This document shows, piece after piece, positions 51,816 through 60,898 of a DNA stretch of 64,000 bases. The notes under the pieces were generated by a model that had not been told where the DNA came from, did no database searches, and saw only the letters and a program-made list of their open reading frames with translations. Each line of letters opens with the position of its first letter. The first letter of the stretch is position 1. Source of the stretch: JADLAT01 sp964348795 (GTDB taxonomy: Bacteria > Pseudomonadota > Alphaproteobacteria > Micavibrionales > Micavibrionaceae); assembly GCA_964348795.1 (NCBI GenBank), contig CAYGDY010000012.1, positions 1-64,000 of the forward strand. The letters run 5' to 3'. The position numbers were made by a program, and so were the translations under genes.

Positions 51816-52303
51816 CACCCTCGACTGGCCGCATCACGCATATTACACTGGAATCCCTGCAGATCCAGATGGAAGGTTCCCTCGTAGCCCGCGATCAAAC
51901 GATTGCCCTGAAAGATCTCAAGGCCAACAGCGTCTTCCAGCCCCTGAACGATACGCAAGGGCCCTATACCCTCACCCTGTCCGTGACAGAAAATCGTCTG
52001 GTGTTTGATATCAAAAACGTGCAAGGGACGGCCCTACCCCTGCTCGTTCTCTCCCTGAAGCCTTACGCCCGCTTGATCAAAGACTATTTCATGATCGTAC
52101 AAAGCTATGATGCGGCCCTCCAAAACGGTAGCCCGTCGCGGATCGAAGCAATCGACATGGGGCGGCGGGGCCTGCACAACGAAGGCGCAGGCCTGCTGAT
52201 CGAGCGTCTGGGTGATAAAATCCAGATGGATCAGGATACGGCGCGACGGCTTTTTACCCTGATCTGCGCGCTCCATGCGACAAAAACGCACGCTTACCGA
52301 TAA
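51812..52303 (+). CDS. UPF0262 family protein
   Basis: A 163-residue protein of the alphaproteobacterial UPF0262 family. Clear signatures: GPYTLTLSVTENRLVFDI, LSLKPYARLIKDYFMI, SRIEAIDMGRRGLHNEGAGL and DTARRLFTLICALHATK. Role unknown. Its ATG overlaps the hisG stop. A conserved gene order with infA and maf downstream. Confidence 0.93.
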   Translation: MTPSTGRITHITLESLQIQMEGSLVARDQTIALKDLKANSVFQPLNDTQGPYTLTLSVTENRLVFDIKNVQGTALPLLVLSLKPYARLIKDYFMIVQSYDAALQNGSPSRIEAIDMGRRGLHNEGAGLLIERLGDKIQMDQDTARRLFTLICALHATKTHAYR

Positions 52304-52420
52304 ATCCGCAGAATAAACGGGGGGCAAAAGCGTGAAATCCTTGCTTTTTTTCTCAAAAAGATTATACAAGGGGCCTTGCACAAACATTATTGTGGTTTTT
52401 TAAAGGTAATACAACAGAAC

Positions 52421-52639
52421 ATGGCAAAAGAAGATCTTATTGAATTCAAAGGCGTTGTCACCGAAATTCTGCCCAACGCGATGTTTCGGGTGACGCTGGA
52501 AAACGAGCATGTCATTCTGGCCCATACCGCCGGAAAAATGCGGAAAAACCGCATTCGCGTCCTGCAGGGCGATTCCGTTGTGGTAGAAATGACACCGTAT
52601 GACCTGACAAAGGGCCGTATTATTTACCGTGAAAAATAA
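52421..52639 (+). CDS. infA: Translation initiation factor IF-1
   Basis: Binds the ribosomal A site during initiation. The 72-residue OB-fold protein shows EDLIEFKGVVTEILPNAMF and RIRVLQGDSVVVEMTPYDL, the family hallmarks. Upstream in-frame codons are not part of it. It overlaps maf by 11 bp. Confidence 0.97.
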   Translation: MAKEDLIEFKGVVTEILPNAMFRVTLENEHVILAHTAGKMRKNRIRVLQGDSVVVEMTPYDLTKGRIIYREK

Positions 52640-53198
52640 GCTCGTTCTGGCTTCGGCCTCCCCGCGCAGGCGGGATCTCCTCGAACAGATCGGTATAACC
52701 CCCGATCATATCGCCCCCGCTGATCTTGATGAAACGCCATTGAAAGGCGAACTCCCCCGCGCGCTGGCGGGGCGCCTTTCTCTGGCCAAGGCACAAGCCG
52801 TGGCCGTCCAGCACCCCCACTCTTTCATTCTGGCCGCCGACACCGTTGTGGCCTGCGGGCGGCGCATCCTGCCCAAGGCCGAAACCCTTGAACAAGCGCG
52901 GGATTGCCTGACCCTGCTCTCGGGGCGGCGGCATCACGTGTACGGCGGCATCACCCTCATCACGCCCACGGGCGCTGTGCGCCAGCGCATCTGCGATACG
53001 ATGGTACAGTTCAAGGGCCTCACGTCTGCGCAAATCGCACTCTATCTGGAAACGGGTGAGTGGGAGGGCAAAGCCGGCGGCTACGCCATTCAAGGCAGGG
53101 CCGGCGCGTTCGTCAAATTTCTGGGTGGTTCATATTCCAATGTCGTAGGCCTGTCCCTTTATGATACAATGAACATGCTGGACGGCGCGGGGTATTAA
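52629..53198 (+). CDS. maf: Maf family nucleoside-triphosphate pyrophosphatase
   Basis: Hydrolyses non-canonical or modified NTPs. The 189-residue protein has LVLASASPRRRDLLEQIG, ILAADTVVACGRRIL, LLSGRRHHVYGGI and GKAGGYAIQGRAGAFV. It starts with GTG inside infA (11-bp overlap). The exact Maf subtype cannot be told by eye. Confidence 0.94.
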   Translation: MKNKLVLASASPRRRDLLEQIGITPDHIAPADLDETPLKGELPRALAGRLSLAKAQAVAVQHPHSFILAADTVVACGRRILPKAETLEQARDCLTLLSGRRHHVYGGITLITPTGAVRQRICDTMVQFKGLTSAQIALYLETGEWEGKAGGYAIQGRAGAFVKFLGGSYSNVVGLSLYDTMNMLDGAGY

Positions 53199-53218
53199 GC
53201 CCGCCACTTCGCCTTCCT

Positions 53219-53245
53219 GTCATTCCCGCGAAAGCGGGAATCCGG
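53219..53245. repeat. Half copy of family C repeat
   Basis: GTCATTCCCGCGAAAGCGGGAATCC with internal arms TTCCCGC and GCGGGAA. It lies 20 bp after maf. Confidence 0.6.
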
Positions 53246-53280
53246 AACAATTGTTACATTAACATAACAGGAGACACCCG

Positions 53281-54522
53281 CTGGACATTCTGATTGAAGA
53301 ACTGGAAGAAAGTCTGTGGGTGGCGGCCTTGCTGGAAGGCCGTCTGGAGGGGCTTGAGATAGACCCTGTGAATGAACAGGTGCGCTGGGGCTCGATCTAC
53401 TGGGCCAAAGTCAAAACCATTGATTCCGCGTTGGATGCGGTGTTTCTTGATCTGGACGGAGAGAATACGGGAATCCTCTATAACGCCGATGTGCGCTGGG
53501 TCGACGAGGCCGGCACCATCCACAAAGGCGGAGATCAAGCCATCGGCAAGCGCTTTCGCGGGGGATCGTTTGTGGCGGTACAGGCCAAAAGCGCCTACCT
53601 GCCGCAGGAACAGGACAGTTTTGGTGCGCCAGAGCGTAAAATCCCCCAAATGAGCATGGATATCACCCTGCCCGGCCGCTACCTGATCTTCGGCAATATG
53701 CTCGGCGAAAACCGGATTTCCCAGCGCATCCGCGACAAGGCCCTGCGCAAACAGCTCACAGACATGCAAAACGCACTGGAAGACATCAAGGGCTGTATCC
53801 TGCGGGCTTCGGCCGCTGGCACCCAGACCGACATGCTGAGGCGGGAGGGGAAAATCCTGAGCGGCGCGTGGGAGGACATCAGCAGTTACTTCACGGGCGA
53901 GGAACCCGCCCTCATTGCGCTCGGCCCTAATGCCATCCAGCGGGCCCTGAGCGATCATGCCAGCCAGCGGATCGAACGAATCGAGGTGGTCACCATGTCC
54001 CATTTCCATGAAGTCGAGGACTGGTGTGCGATTTTCGCCCCCGACCTTGTGCCCAAAATCCAGCCCGTGACCCTGAAAAACGCGACAGAGGATCTGGCCC
54101 TGTTCCACTACCGCGATATTGTGGGGCAGATCGAAAGCCTGTTCCAGTCTTACGCCACCCTGCCCCATGGCGGAAACCTCATTATCCAGAACACATCAGC
54201 CCTCACCGCCATTGACGTGAACAAGGGGGCCTCCAAGACCAGTCATCTCACGCTCAATCTAGCGGCGGCCAAGGAAATTGCACGGCAAATCCGCCTGCGC
54301 AACACAGGCGGGATCATCGTGATTGATTTCCTGAAATCCCAGAATAAACAGGATGAACCCCACGTCCTCTCCGCGCTGGAACGGGCCGTACAGGACGACC
54401 CCTGCACCGTCCAGATTCACGGCTTTACCAAGCTGGGCCTGCTGGAAATCACCCGCAAACGCCGGACCCCCGCCCTGACGGAGCGCATTTCCCGCAAAGC
54501 CCTACAAAGCGCCCTGCATTGA
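53281..54522 (+). CDS. rng: Ribonuclease E/G family endoribonuclease
   Basis: RNase G-like enzyme acting in rRNA and mRNA processing. The protein is about 413 residues without a long scaffold. It keeps the catalytic aspartates in LTAIDVNKGASK and GGIIVIDFLK and the C-terminal GLLEITRKR. No Zn-link CPxCxG is seen. The N-terminus EELEESLWVAALLEGRLEGLE precedes any ATG. A strong AGGAG site at 53269 points to CTG at 53281 as start; GTG at 53320 is the alternative. Conserved position behind maf. Confidence 0.9.
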   Translation: MDILIEELEESLWVAALLEGRLEGLEIDPVNEQVRWGSIYWAKVKTIDSALDAVFLDLDGENTGILYNADVRWVDEAGTIHKGGDQAIGKRFRGGSFVAVQAKSAYLPQEQDSFGAPERKIPQMSMDITLPGRYLIFGNMLGENRISQRIRDKALRKQLTDMQNALEDIKGCILRASAAGTQTDMLRREGKILSGAWEDISSYFTGEEPALIALGPNAIQRALSDHASQRIERIEVVTMSHFHEVEDWCAIFAPDLVPKIQPVTLKNATEDLALFHYRDIVGQIESLFQSYATLPHGGNLIIQNTSALTAIDVNKGASKTSHLTLNLAAAKEIARQIRLRNTGGIIVIDFLKSQNKQDEPHVLSALERAVQDDPCTVQIHGFTKLGLLEITRKRRTPALTERISRKALQSALH

Positions 54523-54535
54523 GGAGCCCCTGCCA

Positions 54536-54604
54536 TGTCATTCTGAGCCGAGAGGCGAAGAATCTCAAAACCAAACAAGATCCTTCGTTTCACTCAGGAT
54601 GACA
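54536..54604. repeat. Dispersed palindromic repeat, family A, copy 5
   Basis: Arms TGTCATTCTGAGCC and CTCAGGATGACA; inner GAAGAATCTC and AGATCCTTCG. It lies after the RNase G gene and may serve as a 3' hairpin. Confidence 0.75.
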
Positions 54605-54734
54605 TCTAATGACATATAGTGATCGAATAAATCCCCCCCTCTTCTATTTTAGGGCTGGACATTTCCACCCCTTTTTCCTATAACCCTTCCAACCTTTCGG
54701 AGCATGGTTGTCGTACCGTCTCCTTTTTCCAAAG

Positions 54735-54809
54735 GCCCGGGTAGCTCAGTGGTAGAGCAGGGGACTGAAAATCCCCGTGTCGGTGGTTCAATCCCGCCCC
54801 CGGGCACCA
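54735..54809 (+). tRNA. tRNA-Phe (GAA)
   Basis: Acceptor GCCCGGG/CCCGGGC, D arm GCTC...GAGC, anticodon stem GGGGA/TCCCC with loop CTGAAAA (anticodon GAA), T arm with TTCAATC, discriminator A and encoded CCA. Confidence 0.97.
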
Positions 54810-55057
54810 TTTCCGTATCTTTCCAAGAATCCCCGATCATCTCAAAAGCCTAAATATGCGCCTTTTTATATGCACAACTTGATCATTTCGCTCTACAAAA
54901 CTCCAAAAATCATTTAAGATGCCAGAATTGTATTTTATGAGAATGCTTTTTCTGTGTAATCGGTTTTACAAATTCAGCAGGCAACAATGCGGATCATCAC
55001 GCCTGTCGATGATATCACCAGTGATCTGGACCTTACCATCAACACAGGATCTTTCCC
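54810..55057. other. Leader region of the chemoreceptor operon
   Basis: About 250 bp, AT-rich at first. It holds a 24-codon upstream frame (54987-55061) and presumably the promoter. No RNA gene is seen. Confidence 0.5.
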
Positions 55058-55061
55058 ATGA
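54987..55061 (+). CDS. Possible 24-codon leader ORF
   Basis: ATG at 54987 reads MRIITPVDDITSDLDLTIN and more, ending in TGA that overlaps the chemoreceptor ATG as ATGA. Such an arrangement would couple translation. It may equally be chance; no ribosome site is strong. Confidence 0.25.
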   Translation: MRIITPVDDITSDLDLTINTGSFP

Positions 55062-56734
55062 AAATCAAAACCAAAGCCTTTTTGAACAATCTTTCGATTT
55101 TAGCTGTTGTCCTTTTGCTGTCTGGGATCTCCCTGTATCAGTTTACCGCGTTTGACCACATTATCCAGAACTCCAAAACGATCACAACAGCGCTCAGGGA
55201 CCAGATCGAAGCCGATATGATGCATGATGGTCTGCGCGCCGATGTCCTGTATGCTATTAAACTGGCGCGGGATGGGAAAATCGCGCAACAGGAGGATGCT
55301 GTAGCCGCCACCAAAGAGCATGTGGAGAACTTCAACCATCTGATTTCCAAAGTCGAACAGATGAACATCTCTCCCAAGGTGAACGAGACCCTTTTATCCC
55401 TGAAAGCCCCCCTGATCCGCTATACGACCAGCGCTGAAAACATTACGCGCGATGCCTTTACCGATCCTTTGGGTATCGAAACGAAATACGTATCCTTCGA
55501 GGCGGACTTCGAGTATCTCGAAGGCGCGATGAGTGATTTCTCCGATGTCATAGAAGACGAATTGGCACAGGTGGAAAACAAGGTCAAATCACAGGAGCGT
55601 TTTATTACAATTCTGATATCTGTGTCCGTGCTTCTGGCGCTTGTGATGATCCTGATCAGCTGGTATACCACGCGCAATAAAATCATAGAACCCGTTTCCA
55701 AAATTACAGATTCCATGCGGACTCTTGCCGACGGAAACCTGAACATTGTCATTGCCGGAACGGAACGCACAGATGAAATCGGTGCAATGGCCTCAGCCCT
55801 TCAGGTCTTCAAAGACAATGCTATTGAAACGGAACGCATGCGCGAAGAACAGAAAAAACTGGAAGAACTCGCCCTGCAGGACAAACGCGAAACCATGAAC
55901 AATCTGGCCCGAAGCTTCGAGAACGAAGTGAGCGGTGTCATCATGTCTCTGTCCACAGCGGCAGGTCAATTGGAATCGGCGGCAGAAACACTCGTTTCCA
56001 GCGCGGACCAGTCGAGTGAAAATGCAACCGTTGTTGCGGCGGCGGCAGAGGAGTCTTCTGCCAGCGTCAACGCCGTTGCCGGCGCCACAGAAGAGCTGAG
56101 CGCCTCCATCAGCGAGATCAACCAGCAGGTGTCCCGTTCCTCACGGATGGCGGGGGATGCGCAAGGCAAGGCCCACCACACCACGGAACAGATGACGGAA
56201 CTTGTCACCGCATCAGAGCGCATTGGAAAAGTCATCGAACTCATCACCGACATTGCAGAGCAGACCAACCTGCTGGCCCTCAACGCCACCATTGAGGCCG
56301 CACGCGCTGGTGAAGCCGGAAAAGGATTTGCCGTTGTTGCCAATGAAGTCAAAACACTCGCCGGACAGACCCGCACTGCCACGGATGAAATCTCCAAGCA
56401 GATCACAGAAATTCAATCAGCGATTCACACTTCCAATACCGCACTGCACGAGATCGTCAATGTCATCAACGCCATTCAGGATTCTTCCACCATTCTATCT
56501 GCGGCTGTCGAAGAACAAGGCGCCGCCACCAGTGAAATCTCCCGTAATATCCAGCAAGCCTCTCAGGGCACCACCGATGTCACACGCAGTATCCTGCAGG
56601 TCAATGCCTCGGCGTCCGAAACACGGACTTCCGCAGGCATGGTACTGGATTCAGCGGGAAATCTTGCAACCCAAACCACAACATTGAAAAATGCTGTGGA
56701 TTCCTTCCTTGATCGTGTAAGACGAAGTGCCTGA
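55058..56734 (+). CDS. Methyl-accepting chemotaxis protein
   Basis: A 558-residue transmembrane chemoreceptor. TM1 is residues about 9-30. A periplasmic helical-bundle sensor spans about 31-182. TM2 is about 184-204 (FITILISVSVLLALVMILIS region). The HAMP domain follows (NKIIEPVSKITDSMRTLADG). The signalling tip is the conserved EQTNLLALNATIEAARAGEA (family signature) and GFAVVANEVKTLA. No C-terminal CheR-binding pentapeptide. Its ligand is unknown. Followed 20 bp later by the cNMP-fold gene. Confidence 0.94.
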   Translation: MKIKTKAFLNNLSILAVVLLLSGISLYQFTAFDHIIQNSKTITTALRDQIEADMMHDGLRADVLYAIKLARDGKIAQQEDAVAATKEHVENFNHLISKVEQMNISPKVNETLLSLKAPLIRYTTSAENITRDAFTDPLGIETKYVSFEADFEYLEGAMSDFSDVIEDELAQVENKVKSQERFITILISVSVLLALVMILISWYTTRNKIIEPVSKITDSMRTLADGNLNIVIAGTERTDEIGAMASALQVFKDNAIETERMREEQKKLEELALQDKRETMNNLARSFENEVSGVIMSLSTAAGQLESAAETLVSSADQSSENATVVAAAAEESSASVNAVAGATEELSASISEINQQVSRSSRMAGDAQGKAHHTTEQMTELVTASERIGKVIELITDIAEQTNLLALNATIEAARAGEAGKGFAVVANEVKTLAGQTRTATDEISKQITEIQSAIHTSNTALHEIVNVINAIQDSSTILSAAVEEQGAATSEISRNIQQASQGTTDVTRSILQVNASASETRTSAGMVLDSAGNLATQTTTLKNAVDSFLDRVRRSA

Positions 56735-56754
56735 AGTGGTGTAAGCTCACCGTC

Positions 56755-57144
56755 ATGAGCTCTGCTATCAAGACTTATAAAACAGGCGACATGATCCTCC
56801 GCAAGGGCGCACCGGCCTTGCAGGCCTACCTTGTCCTGCAAGGCCGCGTACGGGTCTATCTGGAGGAAGGTTCCCGCACGATCGAACTGGCGCAACTGGG
56901 CCCGCAAGAAATTTTCGGCGAAACCGCCCTGCTCTCGTCGGGAGAACCGTTTAGCGCCAGCGTCTCCGCGCTGGAGGATTGTACACTCCAGATCATCACC
57001 CCCGAAACCTTTCAAGCGTTACTGGCACAGGCCGACCCGACCTTGCAAGCGCTCCTGCGCATGCTCACCCAGCGCCTGCAAGCCACCAACCAAGCCCTTC
57101 TCAAAAGCGAAACCCGCGAATTTATGGATTTAGATCTCGTCTAA
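56755..57144 (+). CDS. Stand-alone cyclic-nucleotide-binding-fold protein
   Basis: A 129-residue protein made only of a CRP-type cNMP-binding domain plus a short C-terminal helix. Features: GDMILRKGAPALQAYLVLQG, then QEIFGETALL for the phosphate cassette. The Arg that grips the cyclic phosphate is replaced by Phe66 (GEPFSASVSA), so binding of cAMP or cGMP is doubtful. No HTH. Twenty bp behind the chemoreceptor, it may be part of that signalling unit. Confidence 0.85.
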   Translation: MSSAIKTYKTGDMILRKGAPALQAYLVLQGRVRVYLEEGSRTIELAQLGPQEIFGETALLSSGEPFSASVSALEDCTLQIITPETFQALLAQADPTLQALLRMLTQRLQATNQALLKSETREFMDLDLV

Positions 57145-57161
57145 CCTAAGGACCCTTACAG

Positions 57162-57947
57162 ATGCCCCCCCTCACCGGAAAAACCGCCCTCATCACAGGC
57201 TCCACCAGCGGCATTGGCCTCGCGCTCGCGCACGGGCTGGCACAGGCCGGCGCGCATATCGTCCTGAACGGCTTGGGCCAACCGGACGAGATTGAAACCA
57301 CGCGCAAAGCCATAGAGGCGCACGGCGTGAAGGCCCTATATCACAAGGCCGACATGACAAAACCAGCCGAAATTGCGGATATGATCGGAACAGCGCACAG
57401 CACCTTTGGCACCCTTGATATCCTTGTGAACAACGCGGGTATCCAGCATGTCAGCCCGATCGAGGATTTTCCACCTGAAAAATGGGATGCGATACTGGCG
57501 ATTAACCTGTCATCGGCTTTTCATACCACCCGTTTGACCGTGCCCCTGATGAAGGCGCAAAAATGGGGGCGCATCATCAATATCGCCTCCGCGCATGCGC
57601 TCGTGGCCTCCCCGTTCAAATCCGCCTATGTCGCCGCCAAGCATGGCGTTTTAGGGTTCACCAAAGCTATCGCGCTGGAGGTGGCCGAGCATAATATCAC
57701 CGTCAATGCCATTTGCCCGGGCTATGTGAAAACCCCTCTCGTGGAAAACCAGATCGCCGATACCGCCAAGGCGCGGAACATGACCCCCGAACAGGTCGTC
57801 AATGACGTGCTCCTCAAAGCCCAATGGACCAAGAAATTTGTGACCACAGATGAAATCACGGGGCTGGCCCTGTTCCTGTGCACCGATTCCGCGCAGAATA
57901 TCACAGGCACCAGCCTGTCGATTGACGGTGGCTGGACCGCGGCTTAA
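57162..57947 (+). CDS. bdhA: 3-hydroxybutyrate dehydrogenase (SDR family)
   Basis: NAD-dependent oxidation of D-3-hydroxybutyrate to acetoacetate, the last step of polyhydroxybutyrate use. The 261-residue SDR has TGSTSGIGLALA, NNAG (90-93 region), catalytic Ser143, Tyr156 and Lys160 (SAYVAAK). The Gln94-type IQHVSPIEDFPPEKWDAILA and PGYVKTPLVENQI segments favour BdhA over other SDRs. Eighteen bp behind the cNMP-fold gene; the functional link is unclear. Confidence 0.9.
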   Translation: MPPLTGKTALITGSTSGIGLALAHGLAQAGAHIVLNGLGQPDEIETTRKAIEAHGVKALYHKADMTKPAEIADMIGTAHSTFGTLDILVNNAGIQHVSPIEDFPPEKWDAILAINLSSAFHTTRLTVPLMKAQKWGRIINIASAHALVASPFKSAYVAAKHGVLGFTKAIALEVAEHNITVNAICPGYVKTPLVENQIADTAKARNMTPEQVVNDVLLKAQWTKKFVTTDEITGLALFLCTDSAQNITGTSLSIDGGWTAA

Positions 57948-58155
57948 AGCGCCAGTTCTTCTGGCTCACGCGGCGGGGAGCCAACCCCTTCGTACAGACG
58001 AATTACGATTTCAAACGACTATGACACGCCTCTAAAAAATTTACATAAAAATTACGCTTTCTTAAGCTTTTCTGGGCTAGAATAGAGAATATTGGGCATT
58101 GCACCCCTATCCTCCCTTATGGGATGATAGGCATAGCAAAAACGGGGAATTTCAC

Positions 58156-60777
58156 ATGGCTTACAGCGATTTTGGTACACACACCACAGCCGGACACACA
58201 CCATTACACACCGACACACACACTTTTCAAGCCGATAACGGCCCCATCACCCTCCCCGACTCCACTTATATCCGTGACGCGGATTTCAGCCGAGACGGAG
58301 CTGATCTGGTTTTGCAAGGACCGCATGGCACCGCCACCATCGAAGGATATTTTGCACAAGAAACCCCGCCCCACCTGACCAGCCCTGATGGGGCAACCCT
58401 GACCCCTGCACTGGTCGAGTCCTTTACCAAAAGTGCGCCGGAATACGCCGCCAATACCACCGCCAGCGATGAAAGCCCCGTGGGCGCAGTGCAGGAATTC
58501 TCGGGTCAGGCCACCGTGACCCACTCCGATGGGACCGTGGAACATGTTGCGAAAGGCACGGCCATCTATCAGGGAGATATCGTGGAGACCAGCGCAGATG
58601 GCGCGGTCAATATCCATTTCAACGATGACACGTCCTTTGCCGTATCGGAAAATGCCAAACTGGCAATTGACGAATATGTCTATGATCCGGAAACAGAGTC
58701 CGGCGCGCAAAATTTCTCGGTCCTCAAAGGCGTCTTCGTCTTTACCTCGGGCTTGATCGGCCGCGATGACCCCGATGATGTAAAAATCGACACCCCCACA
58801 GGCTCGATCGGGATTCGCGGAACCGTGATCGCGGGCGATGTCAACGCCGGACAGATCACCGTTCTGGAAGGGGCCATTGTCGTACGGGATCTGGCGGGCC
58901 ATGAGATGACTTTGGCCACACAATATGAAACAGCCAAAATCGTCCCAGGCGAAGGCGTCCATAACATGGGGCAGATCTCGGCCCATGACCTTTCAAGCCG
59001 TTTTTCGAGTATCTCGGACGTGGCACCGGACCTGTTCTCCTCTGTCAACGATTCTGCGGCAGAACAAAAAAATGCCGATCCCGCCCACGCCACGGAAAAC
59101 GGAGAGTCCAAAGACCCCGCACCGGAGCAAACGCCTGACACACCCGCCGACAAACAGGAAAAATTCGATGCAAATGGCACGGTGGACAAAAACGGTGACC
59201 ATCAGGTGGATGGTACCTTGTCCCACCAGCCAGCACAGGACGGACCGGCTGGCGCAGAGCCTGCCAAGCCGGCACTTCCCCCCATAGGCCCTCAGGGCAT
59301 GCTCGGAACAGATCCCATGACAGGCGGGCAAGCCATGATGAACGGCATGCCCCAGATAGGGCACGGCATGGGGCTCTCCCCGCAGGGCATGGCAGGGACT
59401 TTGCCGCCGCCCAATGGTGGCGCCTTCTTTGACATGGGACCCCAGCCCCTCGCCTCGGCAGTCAATACGGTATTAGCGGATGGAACGCACTTGCCGCTAC
59501 CACCTTTGAACATCCTCCCCCCGCCCCCCTTCCTGAACGGGGACACAACGGGGACAAATTTTGTGGATCACGCGCCCATACACATCAAAACGACCGGCGT
59601 GGCCAACATGATCCAAAATAGCAATCTGGCACCGGATGTTTACTTCAAAGCAGCAGAAGGGCATGAATGGTCCTACGGGTTTCACAATGAATTTGTCAAT
59701 CTGGACTCCGATCACGGCGATGCTCTGCATTACCAGCTCAGCACGACAACGCTAGGAGCCCTCGCCGATACTGTCACGGCGGGAGGATCATGGACCTTTA
59801 ATACCGCCAACGGGAAACTCGATATCACCTTTGGCACGGTCGCCACGACACAAACCTTCCAGATTGAAATTCAGGCCCTTGATAATGCTGGAAACAGCTC
59901 GGGCTTCCACAACTACACCTTCACGGTGTTTGATACCCCGACAGATATTCCAGCCTCGGTCTTGAGTGCCTCCAACACGCTTTACGCCGATCTCTCCGCC
60001 CCCAGCAATAATGCGATCACCGTTATAGGAAGCAACAACACCCTGTTTATGGGGCAAGGCAACGATACGATCAGTTCTCTAAGCGGAAACGGAAATATTA
60101 TCAATCTCGGGAAGGGCGATAACACCGTAACGATCACAAGCGGTACGGACAATACGATTGTCGGAGGGATAAACCACGATATCTATAATCCCTCTGTGGC
60201 CCAGAACCAATTCTTCGGGATGGATGGGGACGATATCGTCAAAATCAATCTGGCAAGCACCAGCCTGATGAGCGCCCTCAATACAACAGGAAACAACGGT
60301 ATCCTGATGGATACCGGAGACAGCGCCTTTAAATACGGCGCCATCATCAAGGCCCTGAATGCCAACTATACCTATACGGATTCGACTACGGCCTTTGGAG
60401 ACACACTCAAACTAACAGGCACAGGCGGGCACAGCATTGATTTTCAGGCCATCGACAACAACTATCTCAGAGGGATTGAGCGCATTGATGCTACAAGTGC
60501 CGGTCTCAATGCCACTGTAACTGTCAATTACAATGATGTTCTGAACATGACAGACTATAAAAACACCCTGATTTTCCGAGTGGATAGCGGCGACTCTCTT
60601 GTCTTTGACAATACGGACGGGAAGTTTTCGGCCTTCACCAAACTGGCTGACAACGTGGTGGTGGATGACGGGTACGAGGGCACCGCTACGAACGTCAATT
60701 TCGACATATACACCGACGGGAATGTCACCTTGCTGGTGCAAGAGAATGGCGCCACCGTGACAGGCCTGCCAGTGTAG
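58156..60777 (+). CDS. Large FecR-domain, RTX-like surface or secreted protein
   Basis: An 873-residue protein. Residues about 20-100 include DADFSRDGADLVLQGPHG and a Pro-rich stretch. A FecR-type domain spans about 110-275 (AIYQGDIVETSADGAVNIHF, TPTGSIGIRGTVIAGD). A Pro/Gly/Met-rich linker follows, then a cadherin- or Ig-like domain near 490-595. The C-terminus has RTX-like Gly/Asn/Asp repeats (MGQGNDTISSLSGNGNIINL). No Sec signal peptide; this layout suggests type I secretion. ATG at 58156 follows GGGGA. Likely an adhesin-like surface protein; no catalytic domain. Confidence 0.85.
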   Translation: MAYSDFGTHTTAGHTPLHTDTHTFQADNGPITLPDSTYIRDADFSRDGADLVLQGPHGTATIEGYFAQETPPHLTSPDGATLTPALVESFTKSAPEYAANTTASDESPVGAVQEFSGQATVTHSDGTVEHVAKGTAIYQGDIVETSADGAVNIHFNDDTSFAVSENAKLAIDEYVYDPETESGAQNFSVLKGVFVFTSGLIGRDDPDDVKIDTPTGSIGIRGTVIAGDVNAGQITVLEGAIVVRDLAGHEMTLATQYETAKIVPGEGVHNMGQISAHDLSSRFSSISDVAPDLFSSVNDSAAEQKNADPAHATENGESKDPAPEQTPDTPADKQEKFDANGTVDKNGDHQVDGTLSHQPAQDGPAGAEPAKPALPPIGPQGMLGTDPMTGGQAMMNGMPQIGHGMGLSPQGMAGTLPPPNGGAFFDMGPQPLASAVNTVLADGTHLPLPPLNILPPPPFLNGDTTGTNFVDHAPIHIKTTGVANMIQNSNLAPDVYFKAAEGHEWSYGFHNEFVNLDSDHGDALHYQLSTTTLGALADTVTAGGSWTFNTANGKLDITFGTVATTQTFQIEIQALDNAGNSSGFHNYTFTVFDTPTDIPASVLSASNTLYADLSAPSNNAITVIGSNNTLFMGQGNDTISSLSGNGNIINLGKGDNTVTITSGTDNTIVGGINHDIYNPSVAQNQFFGMDGDDIVKINLASTSLMSALNTTGNNGILMDTGDSAFKYGAIIKALNANYTYTDSTTAFGDTLKLTGTGGHSIDFQAIDNNYLRGIERIDATSAGLNATVTVNYNDVLNMTDYKNTLIFRVDSGDSLVFDNTDGKFSAFTKLADNVVVDDGYEGTATNVNFDIYTDGNVTLLVQENGATVTGLPV

Positions 60778-60842
60778 AATGGATTTTTGAATCAAAATTA
60801 TTTGGTTTGGCTATATAATTCAAAGCATACCCCCCTCAACAC

Positions 60843-60880
60843 AAAAAAACCGCCAGAAGAATCTCCTTCCGGCGGTTTTT
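60843..60880. terminator. Bidirectional rho-independent terminator
   Basis: AAAACCGCCAGAAG pairs with CTTCCGGCGGTTTT around a short loop, with A-run on the left and T-run on the right. It lies between convergent genes, so it can end both. Confidence 0.85.
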
Positions 60881-60898
60881 GTAACACAATCAGGCGTA

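Noticed and set aside
54649..54840. Minus-strand frame containing GGGIEPPTRGFSVPCSTTELP-like text
   Set aside because: Classic false protein made by translating tRNA-Phe backwards.
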